Positions 51,852-61,094 of a stretch of 64,000 nt of DNA are shown here, in pieces. Source of the stretch: Mycosarcoma maydis (lineage: Eukaryota > Basidiomycota > Ustilaginomycetes > Ustilaginales); assembly GCF_000328475.2 (NCBI RefSeq), contig NC_026481.1:749315-813314 (forward strand). The letters run 5' to 3'. A program made the translations under genes and the position numbers. How positions within the stretch are numbered: position 1 is the first letter of the stretch; every line of letters starts with the position of its first letter. The notes beneath the pieces were generated by a model that was not told the origin of the DNA, ran no database searches, and was given only the letters and a program-made list of their open reading frames with translations.

Positions 51852-53033
51852 ATGGCCTTCAAGCTCAACATCGGCCTTCTGGCTCTTTCTCTTTCGCTTT
51901 CGCTGGTGCACCTTGATGGTGTCCGCGCTGGAATGGCAACACGATACTGGGACTGCTGTCTCGCTAGCGCGAGCTGGGAGGGAAAGGCACCCGTGTATGC
52001 TCCCGTCGACGCTTGCAAGGCGGATGGTGTCACACTGATCGACTCCAAGAAGGACCCCTCTGGACAAAGTGGATGCAACGGTGGCAACAAGTTCATGTGT
52101 AGCTGCATGCAACCGTTTGATGACGAGACGGACCCCACTCTGGCTTTTGGATTTGGTGCCTTCACCACTGGACAAGAATCGGACACTGACTGTGCTTGCT
52201 TCTATGCCGAGTTTGAACATGATGCTCAAGGAAAGGCCATGAAGAGGAACAAGCTCATCTTCCAGGTCACCAACGTTGGTGGCGATGTTCAGAGCCAGAA
52301 CTTCGACTTCCAAATCCCTGGTGGAGGATTGGGTGCTTTCCCCAAGGGCTGCCCTGCACAGTGGGGAGTTGAAGCTTCCCTGTGGGGCGACCAGTACGGA
52401 GGTGTCAAGTCGGCCACTGAATGCAGCAAACTGCCCAAACCTCTCCAGGAAGGCTGCAAGTGGCGCTTCTCGGAGTGGGGCGACAACCCGGTCCTCAAGG
52501 GTTCGCCCAAGCGTGTCAAGTGTCCCAAGAGCTTGATTGACCGTTCCGGCTGCCAGCGCAAGGATGACAACACGATCAGCCCTTACTCGGGCAAGGTCGA
52601 CAGCGCCAACACTGCTGCACCTGCTCAGTACAAACGCGATCGAAGCGTCTGCTTGGCGGGCGGTAAGAAAGGCAAATCCGCTGCCGGTGGTGTTGACGGA
52701 TCTGGCGATGCCAGCGGTGGTGCTGATGCTAGTGGTGCTGGTGGCGCTGCTGAAGGTAGCCAAGGTCAGCCCGAGGGCTACGGCCAGCCTTCGGGAGGAA
52801 ATGATCAGGGTTCTTCTAACGGTGATGCTACCACTGGAGCCGGTTCTGGTTCTGGTTCTGATTCTGGTTCCACCGCCAACGGCAGCGGCAGCGGAGCTCC
52901 TACTTCTGGTAGCGACGGCTCTGCTGTTGCACCTCCTTCGGGCGGCAGCAATCCTGGCGCTGCTCAAGGCGGTCAGGGTGGTGCTCAGCCCGGCCCTTCT
53001 GGCGGCCACAAGAAGTGCCACAAGAAGCACTAA
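51852..53033 (+). CDS. Secreted family 45 endoglucanase (Egl1-like)
   Basis: The frame gives 393 residues. A signal peptide (about 1-26, with LLALSLSLSLVHL as core and a VRA/G cleavage site) precedes the GH45 catalytic domain. The nucleophile region TRYWDCC has Asp34, and the acid-base residue is probably Asp152 in NFDFQIPGGGLG. Other family blocks are CSCMQPFDDE, AFGFGAF, QYGGVKSATEC and GCKWRFSEW, with many Cys for disulfides. The enzyme cuts internal beta-1,4 bonds of cellulose outside the cell. After about residue 265 the protein becomes a Gly/Ser-rich tail ending in HKKCHKKH, with no cellulose-binding module. A hypha-specific endoglucanase of this family, Egl1, is known from U. maydis; I assign the symbol on that likeness. 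Confidence 0.9.
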   Translation: MAFKLNIGLLALSLSLSLVHLDGVRAGMATRYWDCCLASASWEGKAPVYAPVDACKADGVTLIDSKKDPSGQSGCNGGNKFMCSCMQPFDDETDPTLAFGFGAFTTGQESDTDCACFYAEFEHDAQGKAMKRNKLIFQVTNVGGDVQSQNFDFQIPGGGLGAFPKGCPAQWGVEASLWGDQYGGVKSATECSKLPKPLQEGCKWRFSEWGDNPVLKGSPKRVKCPKSLIDRSGCQRKDDNTISPYSGKVDSANTAAPAQYKRDRSVCLAGGKKGKSAAGGVDGSGDASGGADASGAGGAAEGSQGQPEGYGQPSGGNDQGSSNGDATTGAGSGSGSDSGSTANGSGSGAPTSGSDGSAVAPPSGGSNPGAAQGGQGGAQPGPSGGHKKCHKKH

Positions 53034-54690
53034 TCGCGAATCGCCGGCATCTGTGCTTGTTAAACCTTTTTATATATTTGTCCACCCATCCTTTTCACTC
53101 GATCTAGTCTTCATTGCAGCTGGTGCTCGTGACGATGTTTTGTCAATCATGATTTTCCATACCTTTCGTTGTGTTGACTGCTAGCTTGACGTCAAGATGA
53201 CATTCAAAGGTAATGAGTAGACTTCGTGACGCTCGCTGAAACCACGAATGCTTGCCGCCCAACGAAAGCGAAGTAACAATCACGAATTTATAATCGTGAA
53301 TCACCAATTGTGGATACTCGCGACTTCCACTCACGACTGTCGCCCCGATTTCGATGCAATATGCATCAGATCTGACCGATAATCGTGGATCGTGATTGGC
53401 GTGTACAAGCTCTTTGGCGTCTGAGGACGACTTTTGGCCTTGTTTCAGAGACTCGTGACTTTCGGCTAAGTTACCACTGACGACTATCCCGAAGGCTTCC
53501 ACGTCAGGCCCTTGCTTTCGTTTCGATACTTGACGGTCAAGCTTAGGAAAGCTTAGGCAAGCATGGCAGCTGCTCGCATCATGTGTGTTGATATGGAGCC
53601 TTTCTCATGGTCGAGGAAAGTTCCTGGAGAAGCCACAGGCAGCGCTTTGTGATCCAGTGAGTCTCGACGGAGGGAATTTCCGAGTACTTTTTATACGTCA
53701 GCTGATCGAGGATGGAGAACTCTCGATTCGTGATTTGCCTTTTCGTTCTTGACGAGTCATAAGTGTACCAAGTTCACGATTGGCTGTGACTGAGGAGGTG
53801 CACGCACTTGTGACCATCACGAATGACAACGTTCAGTTAGCAACGTGCAAAGCCACAGTTCGGTTTTGCGGGAGCTCGCCGCCGTATTTGATTCGAGATT
53901 ACGCCCCGGCAACTCACACTTGACGACGAAGGTAGAGAGAGAGGTATTCGTGATTCACGGTGGTTACTCAGTCACAGTGACTCACTCACTCGTGACTCTG
54001 GGACTTGTTCACGACTGGAAGAGACTCACAAATGTCTACTTCTGTCACGATTGTATAATCTTGTACACAATATGACTTATAGATAACGATGATGATGGAT
54101 TGCCAGATAGGAGTGTAAGGGCTGGCTAGCTGATAACTAGCCTGCGAGTACGTGTACGGCTAAGGTGAAGGTACATTGGATGTCACGTGCGAGGTAATTC
54201 TAGGCTGAGCTAGTCGGATGAGGTAGATGAGCCACATGAACTCCACTTTTTGCGTAATCTACCCAAACTTACACCATTTCAAAAGACAAGCAAGGAAAAA
54301 TACCAATCGTGAATTCAAAAACGATAGCCGCTCAGTTCCACATTAGTCGGGAGCGGGAATAAGTTTTCCACAGTTGTGATGCGAATTATTCATATTCACG
54401 ATTCACAATTCTTCTTCTTCTTCCAGAAGTGCGCAGCCAAATCACGAACCCTTATGTGGTACGTTGCAATCGTGAATCGTGAATCTCTGTGCTTCCTCTC
54501 TCTCTTCTCCACACCTCGTCCACATCTTGGTGGAACGACAAATGCGTTCCTCATAGTAGACCACACACCGTCTGCCGACACCCCATTCGCTTTCTCTCGC
54601 CTTACATCCAAAAGGTCACCATAGGAAGCGTTCGGCTCAAGTTCATCAACCACCTCACCTCCCTGGCAACGTACAAGCTCCGCCTCGACC
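53034..54690. other. Intergenic region between the endoglucanase and the Edc4-KMO gene
   Basis: The gap carries scattered motif copies (near 53277-53305, 53380-53400, 53715-53730, 53815-53825, 53945-53960, 54305-54315, 54395-54415 and 54465-54485) and a short AAGCTTAGG repeat near 53540-53565. The inverted pair GGCTAGCTGATAACTAGCC lies at about 54124-54142. No gene is supported. Confidence 0.6.
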
Positions 54691-57600
54691 ATGTCGACCT
54701 CACCGCCCTCCTCAAATTCCTTTACAGACACCTCCTCTGCTTCGGCTTCCAACTCTGTCCTTGATCTTCCCGCTGGAGCAACCGATCGTGTTACTCCCCC
54801 TACATCCTCAAATGAGCCCAAAGCTTCATTTGCTCCTCCTCGATTTGAGCAATCTCTCGAGACCGCGTCTTGCAAGGTTGCCTCTGTCCCATTTGCACCG
54901 GACGCATCAAACAATCAAGCCACGTCTGTCGACACTTCTGGATTTTCTCAAAAGCAACACCTAGATGCGAGCTCTCTCATGCAGCATTTTATGAAACCCT
55001 CCTCATCGCTTCCATCACCCTCATCTAATCACAACACCAACGGGACAAAAGAGTCCATGCAAGGCCCCTTGGCCGACAAACCAAACACCCCCCGGCCCGC
55101 CATTCACAACAAAGTGCTCCAGCTGCCGCCATCGCCGCCCAGCTCGGTTAGCAGTGCTACAGGCAGCAAACTCGGACATCCTTCGTCTGGCCTTGACTCG
55201 CCTATTATTAGCACACCCCCGTCCCACGATGTACCCCCTACTTCTACACACCATACTTCTGCAACTCCACCCAAAGTATCTGCCCAAGCCGCTGCTTCTG
55301 CCGCGCCTTCCTCTTCGGTCAAGACGCCTTTCGACTTTGTCAGCCCATTTGATCTGCTTTCAACGCCCCATGACCATTTCACACCGCAGCCAGCTCCGGC
55401 CCAGGTACACCCAGCTTCTTCACTCTCGACCAAACAACAGCTCACGGATAGTGATGGCGCTGTAAACACAGCTATCGTCAGCCTGTATCAAAAGCTCTCG
55501 GCATTTGCAGCATCTAAGGCGTTGCCCGCCGACACCAACTTTTCGGCAATTGTCGCCAATCTTGCCCCTCTTCTGACGGCCTCCCAATCCCAACCCCAGG
55601 CCTCTGCACAGCCTGAAGCGAGCCAGGCAACCTCGCCCACGCCTCCAACATCCCGCAAGCTTTCATCACCCTCAGATATGCTCGAGGCCTCCGACAAACA
55701 ATTCCACGCCTCACGCCACGCTGCAATGCTCGAGCAAGATCAAGCTTTCGATGATCCAACGTTCTCCGGTCTCTCTGTTCTGTTGCCTTCCCGCTCGTCC
55801 AGCGCCCCCATCATCGTTACTCTCGATCTGGCCGCCAAGCAGCCGGGTGGCCTTTTGAGTTTGAGACACGCCAAGATCGAGACTGTGGGCATCGCGCTCC
55901 TCCCATCGCCCTTACGATTCCCATCCAGTATCTCTACTGCCGGTCTTCTTCCAGCTTGTCGCGTGGCCAACTTGACCCACAACGCGGTCTGCTATATCAT
56001 GTCTAAAGGCATCAGGATCGTTGATGCCAGCACAGGAGTTAGGCAGCTGCTCCGAGCCCCTAACAAAGCCGCGATCAGGTCGATTGCCGCTTTTCAGCCC
56101 ACCGAGAGCGACAGCCTCTTCCTGTTGGCAGCGCTCGTGGAAAGGTCCAAAGATGACTCGAGCGATAGCGTCGTCTTCTGGAAGCTATCCCCCTCCTTTG
56201 TTCTGCATAGCGACGAGACCTCGGAACCTACTTTGCTCGGTTGCATAACTGCCGATGCGCCCGATAGTCCCTTTGATCACTGCATCACCTCCATTGCCTG
56301 GCATCCTCACCAACCAAAGCTGGCGATCTCTACCAGCGACAACAACGTCATTGTATTCGACGTCGCAGGTCGCTTCCTCAACCATATTGATGCAACCTCG
56401 TCTTCTAGCGACGTGAGATCGTGCCCCTTGTCAGCGATGGACCCGTACACTAATCGTGTTGCAAATAATGGGCCTCTGGCTGCCTTCGCCTTCTCGCCAG
56501 ACGGTTCAATGCTGGCTACTGTCTCAGCGCCGCTCCAAGCGGGCTCGTCGTGCACTTTGCGCTTCAAATCGATCGATGGTAGCACTTCCGCCACCGGAGA
56601 TCTCGCCTTCTCCATCGAATTGCCTCGGCAGGAGCCTCTGGTTATAAGTCATCTCTCTTTCATCAACGGTATCAGCAACAAAAGCAAGAGCAAATCCCGC
56701 GACAGCGATGCCCTCGCCATTCGAGCTGTTCTTATCGGCTTTCAAAACAACAAGCTTCTTGGTCTCTACGATCTCTCATCCGGCTCATTCAAGCATCTAT
56801 GGCAATTCCAGGCTCCTCCGCAGGCTTCTGCTGCGGACAAGGACCACTTCAATCTTGTCCTCTTCGATTCACAAGCCAGTACGCTCTTGGTTTGTAACAG
56901 CTTCCGTTCGTCCATCTTCGCTATCTCACTAGACTTCCAGCCGCTCCCAGCAGGTCTCGAACAACGTCTGCTACCCTGGAGCGTTCAGCTCTCTTACCCC
57001 ATCAAGGAATACGCCTTACAGGAGCCATGTACGTCAGCTACAATCAGTCTGGGAAGCATGGAGACCAACAAAGCATCAAGGCTCTTTGTTGCGTCCACAG
57101 AACGCATCAGCATCGTTAAGCTTCCCAAACCCCAAGATCTTGCACCGAAACCCGAGGCTACAGCTGCGACGGAGGCCGCACTGGCCGCTCTCGAATCATC
57201 GCTGGAAGCTTCTGCTGTGGAGCCACAGGCGGCCCCCAGCAAGTCGAACAAGAAGAAAAACAAGAAAAAGAAGAAAGCATCTGCCGCTAAGCTAGCGACA
57301 GGCGAGACAGCTGCCGACAAGCCACAAGACTCAGAAGAGCCACTTTCAGAGCATGGCAAACCTGCTGCAAGTATTATCGCTGTCAAGCCAGCTTCCGCTT
57401 CGACTTCGGAGAGTCAACGAAGTCAATCTGAGGCTTTAGTCTCCACGCCGAAGCAAACGCCTCCGGCAGCCACAAGCTCGATTGCTTCCAATGTTCAGCC
57501 AACGCCAATTCCTACTCATGTGCAATCTACGAACGGTGTCACGCTTGCAGCTGACACACTCACCGATGCTCTCTGCAAGACCATCACCTTAGCTGTTCAC

Positions 57601-59958
57601 GATGCAGTCTCAGCCGAAGTCACTTTGGACCTTCAGAATTCTGTCGAGTTGGCACTGGCAGATGAAATGGAGCGTCTCATGAGCTCGACTGAACTCAAAG
57701 ACGAGCTCACTCGTTACATTACACAATGTATCCTTCCTGCTGTGCAGCGCACCGCTATGGAGGTGATGGGCCGCGTGCTTGCACCTGACTTCGAAGATGT
57801 GATGATGCAGGTCGTCGATCGAGTCGAGCGTGCCATCGTCTCGGAGATGACCAACGTCAGGAAATCGCTCATTGCGGAACAAACAGCGTCGTTCAATGAG
57901 ACGGAGAAGGTGGTCAAGACGATCCAGACACAGGTGGGCAACGTGCTCGAGCAGCTAGCGCATATGCGAGCACAGCCAGCAAACAAGACCCCTGCTGCCG
58001 CAGACAATGATGCTTCTCGTATAATCGTCCAAGCGAACCCAACAGCTGGAATCATCACGGCTGATGAGCTTTCCGAAGTGCAAGACAAACCCTCTGGCCT
58101 GTCTCGGAGCGTCAATGAAACCGCCTCTGCCCAAATTGCACACAATGCTAAAGCCATGAGCGAGACGCGCAAAGACACAGACCGCGCATCCGCTCAGCTA
58201 CCTACCAAGTGTCAGCTGCCTGAACGTGTCGCTGTGATTGGTGCTGGTCCTGTCGGATGTCTGGCTGCACTTGCGTTTGCTCAGCGTGGCTGCAAGGTCG
58301 ACATTTTCGAATCGCGACCTGACCCACGCACCCACGAAGCCATCACACGTGCCTCACAGCGCAGTATCAACCTCGCGCTTTCGACTCGCGGCATCACGGG
58401 CCTGCGCAGTGTCAGCCTCGCTGGACTTGGCGTCGGCACCAACGCTCCCAACGGCATGGACCTCGCCGATCTTGTGCTACAGAACTCTGTTCCCATGAGG
58501 GCTAGGATGATCCATGTGGTGACCAGGCAGGCGAGCGCTACCCAGGCGGCAGAGGTCAAAGAAATTAGCCAATTGTACAGCACTAAGGGCGAGAGCATCA
58601 ACTCGGTGGACCGAGGCAGGTTGAACAACATCTTGCTCGAACATGCCTTGATGCACCGCAATGTCGAGGTGCACTTCGAACACAAGTTGCAGAGCGTTGA
58701 CTTTGATCATGACATAAAGTCAGCAGCTAAGCGAGCTGGAACGCCGCCTCCTGCCATTGATGCGTCTGCCAACAAGTGGCTTCGAGGTGCAAACGTGACT
58801 GGCGGAGATTCTTGCGCTGACGAGCCGTCTGGTTGTGGCGGGAGGAAGCAAGCTACGACGAAATCGCAAGGTAGTGAGTACGTAGCGCCAGCTGGTACCT
58901 CGGCGGTGGACCGCGTGCGACTCGACTTCGACGTGCACAGCACCAACCAGCACATTCGCAAGACGTCTAACACGCACTACGCCTCCTTTGTGGTCGGCTG
59001 CGACGGAGCGCACTCTTCAATCCGCTCGGCCATGGGCAGCCTGATCCGCATGCACTACACGCACAACTACATCGACACTGGCTACATTGAGCTTTCGATC
59101 CCGCCTCGCACGTCGCTGGGCTCAGGCTCCCGCATTCGCGGATCGGGAGGCGTCGATGGCAAGCGTGGCGGACACGACGCCTTCCACCTTGACGCTAACC
59201 ACCTTCACATCTGGCCGCGACACTCGTTCATGCTGATCGCACTTCCAAACTTGGACGGCAGCTTCACGTGCACACTGTTTGCACCGTTCAAGATGTTTGC
59301 TTCTGAGCTTTCTACCAAGGAGGGCATCGTGGCGGTATTCCAACAACACTTCCCGGACGCGCTTGCGCTGATCGACGAGGAAAAGCTGGTGAAATGTCTG
59401 ACCACTCGGCGAGCGAGTGCATTGGGAAGCGTGCAATGCGATCCGTACCACTACAAGGACCGAGCGGTGCTCATCGGCGATGCGGCACATGCCATGCTGC
59501 CGTTCTACGGTCAGGGACTCAACTGTGGATTCGAAGACGTGCGCGTCATGTTTGACATTATCGACCAGCACGAATCGCTCCAAGTCGCGCTTGATCTGTA
59601 TACCAAGGAGCGTCATCCTGATTTGGTGGCCATCTTGCAACTGGCTGAACAGAACTACCGCGAAATGGCGCATTCAGTCGTGTCGTGGCCCTACCTTTTG
59701 CGCAAGAAGCTCGATGGACTGCTCATGTCCATCTTACCGTCCAGCATGTGGTCGAGTCTGTACGCCATGACCACGTTTAGTAACCTGCCCTACTCGCGCG
59801 TCGTTAAGACCGAGAAGCGTCAGCAGGCGATCATCGGCCATGCGCTCGTGGCCACTGCGGTAGCGTTTGTGTCCGCCGCTGCCGTCGGCGTCTACTCCAC
59901 CAGAGCGCTTTGGCAGCCGGTCACCGTTCGCTGCATCGCGCGTCTGCACAATTCGTAA
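54691..59958 (+). CDS. Fused Edc4/Ge-1-like decapping scaffold and kynurenine 3-monooxygenase
   Basis: One uninterrupted frame codes 1755 residues. Residues 1-370 are disordered and Ser/Pro-rich, with FDF-type motifs (KTPFDFVSPFDLLSTP). Residues about 371-805 form an Edc4-like WD40 region (SIAWHPHQPKLAISTSDNNVIVFDV, AFAFSPDGSMLATVS). A Lys-rich stretch (about 850-865) and a helical segment (about 951-1090) follow; the terminal alpha-solenoid of Edc4 is not seen. From about 1175 the protein is kynurenine 3-monooxygenase: FAD motif VIGAGPVGC (1181), RSINLALSTRG, the flavin-binding LIGDAAHAMLPFYGQGLN (about 1595) and a C-terminal membrane helix (about 1718-1740). Edc4 scaffolds mRNA decapping in P-bodies; KMO makes 3-hydroxykynurenine for NAD synthesis on the mitochondrial outer membrane. 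No GTAAGT, GTGAGT or GTATGT donor occurs near the junction. An ATG at 58156 could start a separate 600-residue KMO. Confidence 0.85.
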   Translation: MSTSPPSSNSFTDTSSASASNSVLDLPAGATDRVTPPTSSNEPKASFAPPRFEQSLETASCKVASVPFAPDASNNQATSVDTSGFSQKQHLDASSLMQHFMKPSSSLPSPSSNHNTNGTKESMQGPLADKPNTPRPAIHNKVLQLPPSPPSSVSSATGSKLGHPSSGLDSPIISTPPSHDVPPTSTHHTSATPPKVSAQAAASAAPSSSVKTPFDFVSPFDLLSTPHDHFTPQPAPAQVHPASSLSTKQQLTDSDGAVNTAIVSLYQKLSAFAASKALPADTNFSAIVANLAPLLTASQSQPQASAQPEASQATSPTPPTSRKLSSPSDMLEASDKQFHASRHAAMLEQDQAFDDPTFSGLSVLLPSRSSSAPIIVTLDLAAKQPGGLLSLRHAKIETVGIALLPSPLRFPSSISTAGLLPACRVANLTHNAVCYIMSKGIRIVDASTGVRQLLRAPNKAAIRSIAAFQPTESDSLFLLAALVERSKDDSSDSVVFWKLSPSFVLHSDETSEPTLLGCITADAPDSPFDHCITSIAWHPHQPKLAISTSDNNVIVFDVAGRFLNHIDATSSSSDVRSCPLSAMDPYTNRVANNGPLAAFAFSPDGSMLATVSAPLQAGSSCTLRFKSIDGSTSATGDLAFSIELPRQEPLVISHLSFINGISNKSKSKSRDSDALAIRAVLIGFQNNKLLGLYDLSSGSFKHLWQFQAPPQASAADKDHFNLVLFDSQASTLLVCNSFRSSIFAISLDFQPLPAGLEQRLLPWSVQLSYPIKEYALQEPCTSATISLGSMETNKASRLFVASTERISIVKLPKPQDLAPKPEATAATEAALAALESSLEASAVEPQAAPSKSNKKKNKKKKKASAAKLATGETAADKPQDSEEPLSEHGKPAASIIAVKPASASTSESQRSQSEALVSTPKQTPPAATSSIASNVQPTPIPTHVQSTNGVTLAADTLTDALCKTITLAVHDAVSAEVTLDLQNSVELALADEMERLMSSTELKDELTRYITQCILPAVQRTAMEVMGRVLAPDFEDVMMQVVDRVERAIVSEMTNVRKSLIAEQTASFNETEKVVKTIQTQVGNVLEQLAHMRAQPANKTPAAADNDASRIIVQANPTAGIITADELSEVQDKPSGLSRSVNETASAQIAHNAKAMSETRKDTDRASAQLPTKCQLPERVAVIGAGPVGCLAALAFAQRGCKVDIFESRPDPRTHEAITRASQRSINLALSTRGITGLRSVSLAGLGVGTNAPNGMDLADLVLQNSVPMRARMIHVVTRQASATQAAEVKEISQLYSTKGESINSVDRGRLNNILLEHALMHRNVEVHFEHKLQSVDFDHDIKSAAKRAGTPPPAIDASANKWLRGANVTGGDSCADEPSGCGGRKQATTKSQGSEYVAPAGTSAVDRVRLDFDVHSTNQHIRKTSNTHYASFVVGCDGAHSSIRSAMGSLIRMHYTHNYIDTGYIELSIPPRTSLGSGSRIRGSGGVDGKRGGHDAFHLDANHLHIWPRHSFMLIALPNLDGSFTCTLFAPFKMFASELSTKEGIVAVFQQHFPDALALIDEEKLVKCLTTRRASALGSVQCDPYHYKDRAVLIGDAAHAMLPFYGQGLNCGFEDVRVMFDIIDQHESLQVALDLYTKERHPDLVAILQLAEQNYREMAHSVVSWPYLLRKKLDGLLMSILPSSMWSSLYAMTTFSNLPYSRVVKTEKRQQAIIGHALVATAVAFVSAAAVGVYSTRALWQPVTVRCIARLHNS

Positions 59959-61094
59959 TTCGGCTTGTCGCCAAGCAAATCTCGTAATTCAGCCCTCCTC
60001 CCAACTCCATTAACGCTGCTGTGTCGCATCTGAACACGCACATCTGTCTTGCATATGAATCACAGAATGAGGCGACGTGGCTGATGGTGTGCTGAGCGAG
60101 CAGCTGCAGCACGTTCACCATCAGCGTTGATAGGATCCGAGGCAGCTAGAGCTCACAGCTCATAGCTCATAGCTCATAGCTCATAGCTCATAGCTCATAG
60201 CTCATAGCTCACAGCTCACACCTACCTTGCGAGTACGGCGCGTCACCCTTGAATCGCACAGCTCACACTCTGCCTTGCGAGGACGCTGTCACGATCCTGT
60301 GGCTGAAGACCGCAACTGGCGCGGATGACGCAATAAGTGGGGAAGTCCGCGACAGGACGCGGTATCGGCTGGATGCGTTGAACGCCCCACAGCAGTGATG
60401 CGGCGTAGCTCGGTTTCGTTTAGCGTGCAGCGCACCTCGTGCGCGTTCTTGACGACCGTGTTCTGCTATATGATGTTTAGTGATGGTTGAGGTTCCACCA
60501 CAACGCTTGAGGTTCCGTCTGCAGTGTAGGTTCTGACTCTCGATCACGCTGATCCACAGGCCTGGAGGCGCAAGCGTATATGGCAGCAATGTATACATTG
60601 CTGCACTGGACGAATAACACGTAAGATAGTAGATGATTCGCAATGGTGAGTAAACAGTATAAAAGAACAGTAGAGTGGATGAGATCCAGCTCATCCACAA
60701 GAAGGAAAGTGCTGTCCTATAAAGTGTGTGCTCTGCACCCACGACCTGCGTGTGGCAAACCCCTGTGGTTCACTCCCCACCTGTGCCACCTTGCCATGCT
60801 ACGACGCCCGCGCCCGTAACAGACGCCCCCGTCACTCTTGAATCGCACAGCTCCCAGCTCAGCTCCCAGCCCACAGTTCACAACGGCCCGTCACTTACAG
60901 CTCACAGCTCGCACACAGCCGCTGCCTCCTATAGACGCCCCGACGCATCGAATCGGTGAAAACAATTGCATTGTCCGGTCAGAGAACACCAACATTAATC
61001 GTGAATACACCGTGCACACCCCTGGTCCAATCTCTACCAGATCCACGCTTCGTAGCTTTGCATATTGCTCTTCGCAACCCCGCACTGTGCCCGT
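59959..61094. other. Gap between convergent Edc4-KMO and glycosyltransferase genes
   Basis: At 1.1 kb this is long for a tail-to-tail gap. It holds the AGCTCATA octamer tract and related AGCTCACA/AGCTCCCA words near 60235-60265 and 60845-60910. No protein-like frame or RNA is evident. Confidence 0.6.
60150..60220. repeat. AGCTCATA octamer tract
   Basis: About eight tandem octamers, mainly AGCTCATA with AGCTCACA at both ends, occupy 60150-60220. Each unit contains the palindrome AGCT. Similar AGCTCACA words recur some 25 and 700 bases further on. Confidence 0.88.
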
